Shown: one piece after another, positions 19,130-29,724 of the stretch | Numbering within the stretch: the stretch's first letter is position 1 | How the letters are laid out: each line of letters begins with the position of its first letter | Assembly: GCA_026126025.1 (NCBI GenBank) | Contig: JAHCJZ010000004.1 | Span: 62,001 to 126,000, forward strand | Length of the DNA: 64,000 nt | Reading direction: 5' to 3' | Source of the DNA: Bauldia sp. | Lineage (GTDB): Bacteria; Pseudomonadota; Alphaproteobacteria; Rhizobiales; Kaistiaceae | Notes under the pieces: generated by a model | What the model saw: only the letters and a program-made list of their open reading frames with translations | Told to the model about the DNA's origin: nothing | Database searches by the model: none | Translations under genes and position numbers: made by a program

Positions 19130-19847
19130 AGTTCACCGTCGTCGACGTGGGCGCCAAGGCGGAGCCGCCTCCGGTATCGACGGTACCGCATTCCGTCCTC
19201 CTCTCGACCTGGCTGTCGCCGGGCTTCCCGGTCGGGGCATTCAGCTATTCGCACGGCCTCGAGACCGCAATCGCGTCGGGCGAGGTCACAACAGCGGATC
19301 AGCTCGCGGACTGGATCGCGTTCCTGGTCGAGCGCGGCAGCGGCTGGTGCGACGCGCTGCTTCTTGCACAGGCGTGGCGTGCGGCCGTGGCGGACGACAT
19401 GGTCCGGCTCCTCGACGCGGCCGAGCTTGCGCGCGCGATGGCGGTATCGGGCGAGCGCCAGCTCGAAACGACCGCGCTGGGCGACGCCTTCCTCAAGGCC
19501 GCGGCAGCCGGCTGGCCGAGTGCCACGACGGAGCGGTTGGCTGGAACCGCCGGCGTCGCCTATCCCGTTGCCGTGGGCGCCACCGCGGCCGCGCATGGCG
19601 TGCCGCTCGCCGCCACTCTGGCCGCCTATCTCAACGCCTTCGCCGCGAACCTCGTCTCGGTCGCGGTGCGTCTGGTGCCGCTCGGCCAGAGCGCGGGGCT
19701 GGCGGTGCTGGCGCGGCTGCAGCCGCTCGGCGCGGCGATTGCATTGCTGGCGGAGGCCGCGCCGCTCGATGCGCTCGGCAACGCCGCGATCCGCTCCGAC
19801 ATCGCCGCGATGCGCCACGAGGTCCTCTATTCACGGGTGTTCCGCTC

Positions 19848-19851
<4 letters not shown>
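19126..19851 (+). CDS. ureF: Urease accessory protein UreF
   Basis: 241 aa from the GTG at 19126 overlapping the previous stop. Helical UreF landmarks: [21 protein letters not shown] near the N-terminus (cited in part), the DAELARAM segment and the C-terminal [10 protein letters not shown] and [20 protein letters not shown]. UreF bridges UreD and UreG and gates GTP use during nickel insertion. The gene overlaps ureG by 4 bp. Confidence 0.94.
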
Positions 19852-20486
<635 letters not shown>

Positions 20487-20495
20487 GCTGAGGGA

Positions 20496-21155
20496 TTACA
20501 GCCCGAAGCGGACCATGAAGCCGAAGGTCTCGCCGACATTGTCGACCATCGCGGTGAGCGGGATCGAATAGCGGATGGTGTTGCCGTCCCGCTCGGCGTC
20601 GGTGTCGATGATGCGCGGCGCGGTGACGCTCCAGCTCATGGTGTGGCCCTCGAACATTCCCCGCATCATCGCCTGCATCTGCTCGTTCATCGCCCGCTCC
20701 TCTTCGGAGACGTCCTCGCCGACCGGATCGCTGTCGGGGATGGTGATCGAGACCGAGTAGAGGTAGACGCCGCCGCCTTCGTCGACGAGCGTCACCGTCG
20801 GGGCGCCCTCGTCGTCATCGCCCGGCATCAGCTCGCCGCTCGCCAGCGCTGCCGCCATATCGGCGATCGGCCCGGTCGCGGTCATCCGGCAGATCGTGTT
20901 GTCGCCTTCGGTGATGACCTCGACCTCGGTGGTGAAGCTGTCCGGCAGGCCGGAGTCTTCGTCTTCGGCCGGGCAGAACTCGCCGCCGTCTCCTTCGGCC
21001 TCCATCATCCCGAGCATGTCGGTGGCCATCGCCAGGGTCACGACCATGGTCGACGTGCCGTTGCTGGTTATCGTCAAGTCCTGGCTCATGTCGAAACAGC
21101 CGGCCAGAAACGGCAGCGTCAGCAGGCTTCCGATCAGCCCAATCCGTGCGCGCAT
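20496..21155 (-). CDS. Probable envelope lipoprotein, LppM-like
   Basis: 219 aa with lipobox LAGC and an acidic mature chain. The start (FDMSQDLTITSNGTSTMVV) resembles LppM-type domains in which a beta sheet follows the lipidated Cys; family membership is tentative. The C-terminus has no membrane helix. Convergent with ureG, 9 bp apart, no shared function implied. Confidence 0.6.
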   Translation of the reverse strand: MRARIGLIGSLLTLPFLAGCFDMSQDLTITSNGTSTMVVTLAMATDMLGMMEAEGDGGEFCPAEDEDSGLPDSFTTEVEVITEGDNTICRMTATGPIADMAAALASGELMPGDDDEGAPTVTLVDEGGGVYLYSVSITIPDSDPVGEDVSEEERAMNEQMQAMMRGMFEGHTMSWSVTAPRIIDTDAERDGNTIRYSIPLTAMVDNVGETFGFMVRFGL

Positions 21156-21367
21156 AGTCCTCGTCCCTTTCTCGCAAGAATCGCCCCGGGCGCATCCTAG
21201 TGATCTAGGCTCACAAGTCGATGTCAGCCGAGTCGGATCGCTACAGAGCGTCAGCGATCCGCCAGCGGCGCCTGCGCCTGATTGATCGAATTTTACCGAG
21301 CATATCCATTCAATCTTGGGAGGTCGTGCGCCAAGTGTCGACCTTCGACCGGCAGGAAGGACCGATC

Positions 21368-21529
21368 ATGAAGGCGCTCCTCATCCGCTTCGCGAGGAAC
21401 CGCTCCGGCGCGACAGCGATCGAGTATGCCCTGATCGGCACGCTGATCAGCGTCGCGATCATCGTCGGCGCGATCGCGCTCGGCGGCGTGCTCAACACGA
21501 CCTATGAGGGCTTTGGCACCCATTTCTAG
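21368..21529 (+). CDS. Flp/Fap-type pilin
   Basis: 53 aa from the ATG at 21368. It has the Flp prepilin pattern: a short basic leader, cleavage before the SGATAIEYALIG motif with the essential Glu and Tyr, then a hydrophobic helix. It would be processed by a prepilin peptidase and assembled by a Tad machine. No tad or cpa genes are in the window, so it is a solitary pilin gene here. Confidence 0.85.
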   Translation: MKALLIRFARNRSGATAIEYALIGTLISVAIIVGAIALGGVLNTTYEGFGTHF

Positions 21530-21534
21530 GCGCG

Positions 21535-23796
<2,262 letters not shown>

Positions 23797-23868
23797 GGGC
23801 TGGTCCTGTCGTTCGTCGCAGATCGGGAGAGGTGGTGGGGCGGCGGCGCCGGTCAAGGCCGGCTTCAC

Positions 23869-24285
23869 TCACTCCAGCCGCGCCAGCACATCCTCGAGGG
23901 CATCGAAATAGCCCGGCCACGAGGCCTCGGCGCCCATGTAGAACTGCTGCTGCTCGGGGTCGGTCCGGAACCCGGCCTGCTCCATGCGCAGATGCGTGCC
24001 CGTTGCGGTGGGCGTGAGCGTCCAGGTCACCGTGCTGTCGAGGCCGAAGGCGGCCCAGGTGTAGGCAAGGCGCCTGTGCGGCTCGATCGCCACCACCTCG
24101 CAGTCGACCGATCCCCATGCGCCGCTCAGCTGGAAGCGATGGTTCGGTTCCGGCTTGAAGTCGTTCTTCATCAGCCATTCCTCGATGAGGTGCGGCTGGG
24201 TCAGGGCGCGCCAGATCTTCTCCGGCGGGTAGCCGATCTCGCGTTCGACGACGACGGAGCGGGTTTCGGCCGATGGTGCGTTCAC
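23869..24285 (-). CDS. SRPBCC (AHSA1-like) protein
   Basis: 138 aa START-like fold: EREIGYPPEKIWRALTQPHLIEEWL and the C-terminal GYFDALEDVLARLE helix are typical of the Aha1/SRPBCC group. The start overlaps the stop of the ArsR gene by 4 bp. ArsR plus SRPBCC is a recurrent pair of unknown substrate; ligand binding is inferred from the fold. Confidence 0.88.
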   Translation of the reverse strand: MNAPSAETRSVVVEREIGYPPEKIWRALTQPHLIEEWLMKNDFKPEPNHRFQLSGAWGSVDCEVVAIEPHRRLAYTWAAFGLDSTVTWTLTPTATGTHLRMEQAGFRTDPEQQQFYMGAEASWPGYFDALEDVLARLE

Positions 24286-24617
24286 TGATCCATCCTCTTC
24301 AGCAGGTCTTCGAGGTCGTCGAACCGGCTTTGCCAGAAGCCGGCCATCTGGCTCGTCCAGTCGATGAGCGGGGCGAGTGCGCCAAGCTGCGCGCTGTAGT
24401 GGGTCCGCCTGCCCTCATGGCGGTCGCGCACCAGTCCGGCCTGCTTGAGGATGCCGAGATGCTTGGAGACCACCGGCTGGGACACGCCTGCGCGCTCGGT
24501 GAGCGCGGTGACGGTCTTCTCGCCCTCGCGGCAGAGGCGCTCGAAAAGCCCGCGCCGCGTGGGATCCGCCAGCGTGCGGAAGATCATGTCATGGGCGTTC
24601 GCCATCGGCCGAACCAT
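24282..24617 (-). CDS. ArsR-family transcriptional regulator
   Basis: 111 aa winged-helix repressor: MIFRTLADPTRRGLFERL, then the recognition helix region LTERAGVSQPVVSKHLGILKQAGLV and the wing DRHEGRRTHYSA. The metal-binding cysteine motif of ArsR proper is absent, as usual in the group paired with SRPBCC genes. Probably autoregulates the two-gene operon. Confidence 0.9.
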   Translation of the reverse strand: MVRPMANAHDMIFRTLADPTRRGLFERLCREGEKTVTALTERAGVSQPVVSKHLGILKQAGLVRDRHEGRRTHYSAQLGALAPLIDWTSQMAGFWQSRFDDLEDLLKRMDQ

Positions 24618-24688
24618 GGCCGCCGGGATATGCGTGAGTCAAGCAACGCAGCCGGCAGCCGCGAGAGCCATAGCCCGGGCATTATCCG

Positions 24689-25471
24689 TCATGCCTTGCC
24701 TGCCGAAAGCTCCGCCCAGACCGGCGCGTGGTCGCTGGCGTCGTCATAGCCGCGCGCGTAGCGATCGACGCCGGCGGCCTTGAGGCGCCCGGCGACCGGC
24801 TTGCTGAGGAGGAGGAAGTCGAGCCGGAGGCCGTAATCGCGCTCCCAGCGCCGGAACATGTAGTCCCAGAACGAGTACATCGGCTCGTCGGGATGGAGCG
24901 CCCGCACCGCGTCGACCCAGCCCTGACCGAGGAGCCGGACGAAGGCCTCGCGCGGCGCCGGCTGGAGCAGCGCATTGTCGGCGTAGGATCGCACCCGGTA
25001 GATGTCGAAATCGGTCGGCACGACGTTGAGGTCGCCGGCGAGGACGACCGGCAGGCCGCTCGCCCAGAGCTCGGCAGCATGCGCGATCAGCCGCTCGAAC
25101 CAGGCGAGCTTGTAGTCGAATTTCGGTCCCGGCTGCGGATTGCCGTTCGGCAGATAGATCGAGGCGATGAGGATGCCCTCGACCGCCGCCTCGATGTAGC
25201 GCGCATGGGTGTCGGCGGGGTCGCCCGGCAGCGCCCGGCGCGTCACGACCGGCTCGGCGTTCTTGGCCAGGATCGCGACGCCGTTCCACGACTTCTGCCC
25301 CTTCCACACTGCGCCATAGCCGGCGCGCCCGATCTCCGCCTCGGGGAACGCCTCGTCCAGCGTCTTCAGCTCCTGGAGGCAGACGATGTCGGGCGCCGAT
25401 TCCTCCAGCCAGGCTAGGAGGCTGGGCAGCCGGCGCCGCACATTATTGATGTTGTAGGTCGCGATCTTCAT
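24689..25471 (-). CDS. xth: Exodeoxyribonuclease III
   Basis: 260 aa EEP-fold nuclease acting on abasic sites and 3' ends in base-excision repair. The catalytic set is visible: MKIATYNINNVRRRLP (Asn), CLQELK (Glu), the GDLNVVPTD motif, and the closing DASDHAPV (Asp-His). Length is normal. Stands alone, 71 bp from the ArsR gene. Confidence 0.94.
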   Translation of the reverse strand: MKIATYNINNVRRRLPSLLAWLEESAPDIVCLQELKTLDEAFPEAEIGRAGYGAVWKGQKSWNGVAILAKNAEPVVTRRALPGDPADTHARYIEAAVEGILIASIYLPNGNPQPGPKFDYKLAWFERLIAHAAELWASGLPVVLAGDLNVVPTDFDIYRVRSYADNALLQPAPREAFVRLLGQGWVDAVRALHPDEPMYSFWDYMFRRWERDYGLRLDFLLLSKPVAGRLKAAGVDRYARGYDDASDHAPVWAELSAGKA

Positions 25472-25600
25472 CGCGGGAGTGATGCCGCAGCCCGCGCATC
25501 CGGCGCAACCTGTGGCGAAGCGGGCCGCTCGGGCCGCCTCTCACGGGACGCCCGGCATGGCCTCATGCCGCTCGTGGATGGCGGTGTCCAGTGACCTTAA

Positions 25601-25641
25601 GAAAATCAATTTCTGAGACATTGACAATGCCGAAAATCAAT
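25601..25641. promoter_or_regulatory. Paired direct repeats before the DUF2089 operon
   Basis: GAAAATCAAT occurs at 25601-25610 and 25632-25641, 31 bp apart start to start (about three helical turns), in an AT-rich stretch of an otherwise GC-rich region and about 40-80 bp before the DUF2089 gene. This looks like a paired binding site for an activator or for the DUF2089 protein itself. Confidence 0.4.
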
Positions 25642-25678
25642 GTGAAGATCACTAAAATGAATAATCGGAAGCCGGCCC

Positions 25679-26053
25679 ATGGCAGACGTTCAGGACTGGC
25701 AGGCGCTCACGGCCCTCACGCAGGGCCAGCCGCTGGTGGTGGAGCGGGTGCGGCTGGTGCCGACGGGCGTCGCCATCGAGGGCCGGTTCGCATTGCCTGA
25801 CCTCGCGCGGCTGCCTGCCGAAGACCAGGTCTTCGTCGTCGCCTTCGTCCGCAGCCACGGCTCGATCAAGGAGATGGAGCAGGTCTTCGGCGTGAGCTAC
25901 CCGACGATCAAGGGCCGACTCAACCGCATCGCCGCGGCGCTGCAATTCGTCGAGACGGAGGCGTCCCCGTCGCGGGCCGAGATCCTCGATCGCCTGGGGC
26001 GCGGCGAAATCAGCCCCGACGAGGCCATCCGCGCGCTGGAGCGACTCAAATGA
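25679..26053 (+). CDS. DUF2089 family HTH-like regulator
   Basis: 124 aa. The centre (LPAEDQVFVVAFVRSHGSIKEMEQVFGVSYPTIKGRL, cited in part as FGVSYPTIKGRLNRI) is a sigma-like helix-turn-helix of the DUF2089 family, and the C-terminus (ILDRLGRGEISPDEAIRALE) is SHOCT-like. Its stop overlaps the next start by 4 bp. Probably regulates the small membrane-stress operon it heads. Confidence 0.82.
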   Translation: MADVQDWQALTALTQGQPLVVERVRLVPTGVAIEGRFALPDLARLPAEDQVFVVAFVRSHGSIKEMEQVFGVSYPTIKGRLNRIAAALQFVETEASPSRAEILDRLGRGEISPDEAIRALERLK

Positions 26054-26310
26054 TGCCACCGCTTTGGGCCGATCTGAGGGTCCGGACACGCCGGGTCCAT
26101 CTCAGACTGTGGCTGCCGCTCTTCCTGATCTGGATCCTGCTGCTGCCCATCTTCCTGCTGGTGCTCCCCTTCGCGATCGTCGGCTTCATCGTCATGGGCG
26201 TGAAGCCGGTGCCGGCGCTGGGCGCGATCTTCCGCGTGATGGGCAGCCTGTCGGGGACGTCGATCGAAGTCGATCGACCGAAAGCACTCGTGTCCCTTCG
26301 TATCGTCTAG
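26050..26310 (+). CDS. Small membrane protein of the DUF2089 operon
   Basis: 86 aa. A basic N-terminus is followed by one long hydrophobic stretch (LWLPLFLIWILLLPIFLLV and beyond) that could form two tight membrane helices, then a short cytoplasmic tail. Function unknown. It is translationally coupled to the DUF2089 gene and followed by the SHOCT-like protein gene. Confidence 0.75.
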   Translation: MMPPLWADLRVRTRRVHLRLWLPLFLIWILLLPIFLLVLPFAIVGFIVMGVKPVPALGAIFRVMGSLSGTSIEVDRPKALVSLRIV

Positions 26311-26320
26311 GAGAACGCCG

Positions 26321-26749
26321 ATGCGCGAGAATCGCAGGCACGTCTTGGATCTGCTGGGTGACGGCAAGATCAGCGCCGAGGAGGCCGACAAGCTGATCGA
26401 GGCGCTCGGCGCCGATACCGCGGTCGGCACGATCGGCGCCGGTTCGAAGGCCTGGCCGAAATATCTCCGGGTGCTGGTCGAGGCCGAGGAGAACGGCGAC
26501 GGCGAGCTCACCAAGGTCAACATCCGCGTGCCGATGCAGCTTCTGCGCGCCGGTGTCCGCCTTGCGAGCCTCATCCCGCCCATGGTGCACGACCAGGTGA
26601 ACCAGGCGATGCGCGAGCAGGGCGTCGGCTTCGACCTCGCCCAGCTCCGCCCGGAAAACCTGGAGGAGCTCGTCGAGAACCTCAAGGACCTGACGATCGA
26701 CGTCGACCATCCGAAGAACAAGGTGAAGGTGCGGGTCTTCTGCGAATAG
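26321..26749 (+). CDS. SHOCT-like domain protein
   Basis: 142 aa. The N-terminal repeat-like motif RRHVLDLLGDGKISAEEADKLIEAL is a SHOCT-like bihelical segment, also seen at the end of the DUF2089 protein. The remainder is a beta-rich domain (YLRVLVEAEENGDGELTKVNIRVP) of a type found beside DUF2089 in bacterial envelope-stress operons. Role unknown. Confidence 0.75.
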   Translation: MRENRRHVLDLLGDGKISAEEADKLIEALGADTAVGTIGAGSKAWPKYLRVLVEAEENGDGELTKVNIRVPMQLLRAGVRLASLIPPMVHDQVNQAMREQGVGFDLAQLRPENLEELVENLKDLTIDVDHPKNKVKVRVFCE

Positions 26750-26781
26750 CGCGGGATGCCTCGCCGCGTGCTTCAAAATGA

Positions 26782-26805
26782 AGGGGCGGGCCGGAGCCCG
26801 CCCCT
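26782..26805. terminator. Bidirectional terminator
   Basis: Arms AGGGGCGGGC (26782-26791) and GCCCGCCCCT (26796-26805) around a 4-nt loop, flanked by AAAATGA on the left. It lies between the SHOCT-like gene and the convergent PQQ dehydrogenase gene. Confidence 0.7.
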
Positions 26806-26825
26806 CGCTGTCCCGCGGTTCGCGT

Positions 26826-28625
26826 CTAGAGCGCAAAGACGTAGAGCATCGCGCCGCGCGGCATGTTCGCGCGCTCGCCGCCCGGCGACGGGCCGGAGGC
26901 GATGACGGCGATGTACTGCTTGCCGTCCACCGCGTAGCTGATCGGCGTGCCGCGCGAGGGAACGCCCATGTCGAACTCGTAGACGACGTCGAGCGTATTG
27001 GCGTCGTGGATCATCACGAGGCCGTCCTGCGTCGAGGTCATCACGAGGCCGCCGGCGGTGACGGTGACGCCGGAATTGTAGACATAGCTGCGCTGGTAGT
27101 TGGCGACGAGCTCGTTGGTGTTGAGGTCGACCGCCCACATCGCGCCGTAGAAGTTCGGGCCGCCTTCCTCGCCGACGACGGGACCGAAGTCGCCGTTGAA
27201 GCCGAACATGCCGCCGCCTTCCTCGAGGTTGATGCCGCCATCATCGCTGAGCGGCAGCGTGGCGATGACCTCGAGCTGGAAGCAGCCGTCGGAGCCGACG
27301 CCATAGGCAAGCCCAGTGTCGGCATTGTAGGCCGGGTACTGCCAGCGCACGCCGCCGGCAAGGCTCGGGCAGACCGGGTTGTTGTCGGCCAGGCTCTCGC
27401 CGCGATGGAAGCGGAAGTCGGGCCGGTATTCCTGGACCTCGAGGTCGGGATTGAACTCGACCGGCAGGCCGGTCTTCGGGTCGAGGCCTTCGGTCCAGTT
27501 CACCTCGACGACGTAGGTGGCGTGGCTGACGAACTCGCCGGTGTTGCGGTCCATCTGGTAGAGGAAGCCGTTGCGGGCGAAGTGCGCCACGATGTTGCGC
27601 GTCTCGCCGTCGACTTCGCGGTTGAGGAGGAAGTGGACGCCGTTCTCGTCGTAGTCCCACGACTCGTTCGGCGTGTACTGGAAGTACCAGTTGAGCTCGC
27701 CGGTATCGACGTTCAGCGCCACCGCGGTGTTGGTGTAGAGGTTGTCGCCCGGGCGGAATTCGGGGTCGAACATCGGCACCGGGTTGGCCGTGCCCCAATA
27801 GGTGGCGCGCAGATCGGCGTCATAGGTGCCGACCGTCCACATGCCGGCGCCGCCGGTCTTCCACGCATTGTGGTCGTCCGCCCAGGTCTCGTGGCCGGGC
27901 TCGCCGGGGCCGGGAATGGCGTACCAGCGCCACAGCTCCGAGCCGTCTTCGGCGCTGAGCGCCTCGACCCAGCCGCGGGTGCCGCCGTCGCCGAGACCGT
28001 TGGCGACAAGGACGTGGCCGCCATAGGCCGCGGTGCCGCCGGTGCAGGATTCCGACTCGATGTTGATGCCGGCGCCGCCCGGATGGTCGATGCCCATGCG
28101 CTGGACGTCCCAGATGAACTCGCCGGAGTCGCGGTCGAGGGCGACGGTGCGCCCGTCGGACATGCACTTCACGATCATGTTGTCGAGAAGGGCGAAGCCG
28201 CGGGTCTGGCCGCCGACGTCCTTCGAGACGGTGGCGTCCGCGGTCCACACCAGCCGCGCGCCGGTGCCCGACGAGACGTCGACCTTGTAGAAGACGCCCG
28301 CGCCGTCCTCGAAATACATGATGCCTTCGTCGACCAGCGGGTTGGTGTCGATCGTCGAGCCGTTGCGGCCGGCGAAGGTCGAGCTGATCGGGAAGGTGAA
28401 GGCGACCCTCAGATCCCCGACATTGCCGGTGTTGATCTCGTCGAGCCGCGAATAGCGGTGACCCCAGAGATTGCCGAGCGTGGTCAGCCAGTTCTGCGGC
28501 TCGGAATCGGCGTTGGCGAGCCGGTCTTCGGTGACCGGCGATTCCGCCATCGCCGGCATGGCGAGGACGGACGCCATCAGGGCTCCGCCGAGGCCGGCCA
28601 GAATGCGTGAATGCGTGCGCTTCAT
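26826..28625 (-). CDS. PQQ-dependent alcohol dehydrogenase, lanthanide-type signature
   Basis: 599 aa from the ATG at 28625 (site GGGAGA just upstream); the signal peptide begins there and ends AMAE, so the enzyme is periplasmic. It is an eight-bladed quinoprotein propeller with repeated tryptophan-docking motifs (for example DGSELWRWYAIPGPG, TGELNWYFQYTPNE, GVRWQYPAYN). The catalytic stretch SWDYDENG carries Asp-Tyr-Asp; in XoxF- and ExaF-type enzymes the second Asp coordinates a lanthanide. The adjacent Cys-Cys disulfide typical of methanol dehydrogenases is absent. No cytochrome or pqq genes are nearby. Confidence 0.85.
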   Translation of the reverse strand: MKRTHSRILAGLGGALMASVLAMPAMAESPVTEDRLANADSEPQNWLTTLGNLWGHRYSRLDEINTGNVGDLRVAFTFPISSTFAGRNGSTIDTNPLVDEGIMYFEDGAGVFYKVDVSSGTGARLVWTADATVSKDVGGQTRGFALLDNMIVKCMSDGRTVALDRDSGEFIWDVQRMGIDHPGGAGINIESESCTGGTAAYGGHVLVANGLGDGGTRGWVEALSAEDGSELWRWYAIPGPGEPGHETWADDHNAWKTGGAGMWTVGTYDADLRATYWGTANPVPMFDPEFRPGDNLYTNTAVALNVDTGELNWYFQYTPNESWDYDENGVHFLLNREVDGETRNIVAHFARNGFLYQMDRNTGEFVSHATYVVEVNWTEGLDPKTGLPVEFNPDLEVQEYRPDFRFHRGESLADNNPVCPSLAGGVRWQYPAYNADTGLAYGVGSDGCFQLEVIATLPLSDDGGINLEEGGGMFGFNGDFGPVVGEEGGPNFYGAMWAVDLNTNELVANYQRSYVYNSGVTVTAGGLVMTSTQDGLVMIHDANTLDVVYEFDMGVPSRGTPISYAVDGKQYIAVIASGPSPGGERANMPRGAMLYVFAL

Positions 28626-28767
28626 GTGCGTGTTTCTCCCAAGATGCAGTCTTCTCGTTTGTGGCTTCGATCGCCGTGTCGGGATTCGCCCGCGCAGCAT
28701 CGTGCCCGGCCTCGCGCGATCCTCGCGGAACCGTCCGGAACACCTCCCATGCATGCAGTCCGCCCAG

Positions 28768-28785
28768 TACCCCAAATTTGGGGTA
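28768..28785. promoter_or_regulatory. Perfect 18-bp palindrome upstream of the PQQ dehydrogenase
   Basis: TACCCCAAATTTGGGGTA is fully symmetric and lies 143 bp before the dehydrogenase start codon. It looks like the operator of a dimeric regulator. It sits only 83 bp from the element boundary, so control of this gene survived the insertion. Confidence 0.55.
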
Positions 28786-28867
28786 TCGCCTTGATTTAAC
28801 GGGTCAACGGGCGTTGAGAGCAGTCAACACGGGATGACTTGGTGGGCGGGCGAACGTGTGGGGGGAA

Positions 28868-28912
28868 TGGTGCCGCATGCCGGATTCGAACCAGCGACCC
28901 ACGCATTACGAA
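28868..28912 (-). pseudogene. 3' half of the disrupted host tRNA-Thr(CGT); left attachment site
   Basis: Read on the minus strand this is the 3' part of a tRNA: anticodon loop TTCGTAA, 3' anticodon stem TGCGT, variable loop, T-arm GCTGG-TTCGAAT-CCGGC, acceptor ATGCGGC and ACCA. The 5' part is missing; element DNA follows directly. The stem TGCGT pairs with ACGCA of the tRNA half at 50529-50566, 21.6 kb away, showing that both come from one gene. Confidence 0.85.
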
Positions 28913-29379
28913 GCGACCAACGGTCTTGTTAGCACAGTCGCGGAAGCTGCACAGGCCAAAGTCGAAACACGCTCGGGAGAGCGAAAGCCCGCCGTCTTTC
29001 GACTCACCGATTCCTGTCGTAGGTGATCGACCGGGGACTTAAGTGAACGCAATGCGCGCTAAGAACTGCAGCCGAGCTGCAGCCGTGCTGTCTGCGACTA
29101 GCGGTCCTATCGATCCCGCTCCGTCGATCGCACCTCCACCTGGCGACGCCGCTCAGACGGTCCGCCAAGGCACATAGATACGTGATCGAAGCTGAGGGAT
29201 CCGGGACTGAGATCGGCCGTGACTCGCCACGGGTGACGGATACGTCTGAGTTATCAGCGTGGCCCCGAAAAAGGGGGCGGTCGCGATTCCCGACCATCGC
29301 TCGACCCGTATCCGCAGCTCCGCGACTACCGGGACCAGTAACCTCTGGAGGAAACGGAGCTGGCACTGGTGTGATCCGG
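28913..29379. other. Left end of the element, no gene recognised
   Basis: 467 bp between the left attachment core and the DUF6527 gene. Open frames here are short and overlapping with no convincing start sites or motifs. Part may be decayed cargo or integrase arm-binding sequence. Confidence 0.5.
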
Positions 29380-29724
29380 TCATTGCTCCGCCCGGGCCCA
29401 GTGGACGCGACCGCGCCGAAACCAGAAGTGCGACCGGCAATCCTTCTGTCGCCATACCGAAGGATGGAGCGAGGCCGTACCGTCCTCATGGTGCGTCAAG
29501 CTCCAACACGGTCGCTCATCGGGGATGAGGTTCATGTGTAGGGTTCTGCGGCAGCCGCACGGGCAAAGCATGGCCGCCTGTTCAACGAAGCCGTCTTCTT
29601 GGACCACGTAGAGCGTTCGCCGCCGGAGCCGGCCAGGCAGGGCTACGTCGACGACGCGCGTGCCGTAGGGGCGATCCCAGAGGTGCCGCGCGAGCCACGA
29701 CCAGGCGCCCGAAAGCCACCTCAT
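29380..29724 (-). CDS. DUF6527 protein of the ubiquitin-like operon
   Basis: 114 aa. Signature of DUF6527: a cysteine cluster MLCPCGCRRTLHMNL, then PCWSL, HEDGTASLHPSV, and the closing KDCRSHFWFRRGRVHWA. The cysteines and histidines suggest a zinc site. Members occur with E1/E2-like and ubiquitin-like genes in bacteria, and a peptidase or accessory role has been suggested (not verified here). The start overlaps the end of the E1-JAB gene by 4 bp, so it is the last gene of the operon. Confidence 0.85.
   Translation of the reverse strand: MRWLSGAWSWLARHLWDRPYGTRVVDVALPGRLRRRTLYVVQEDGFVEQAAMLCPCGCRRTLHMNLIPDERPCWSLTHHEDGTASLHPSVWRQKDCRSHFWFRRGRVHWARAEQ

Noticed and set aside
25621-25658. Housekeeping promoter TTGACA ... 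TAAAAT before the DUF2089 gene
   Set aside because: The spacer is 26 bp, too long for a sigma-70 promoter.
28839-29042. 67-aa protein containing CRIRTSDPRITK
   Set aside because: This peptide comes from reading the tRNA fragment at 28868-28912 and is a known artefact of tRNA antisense translation.
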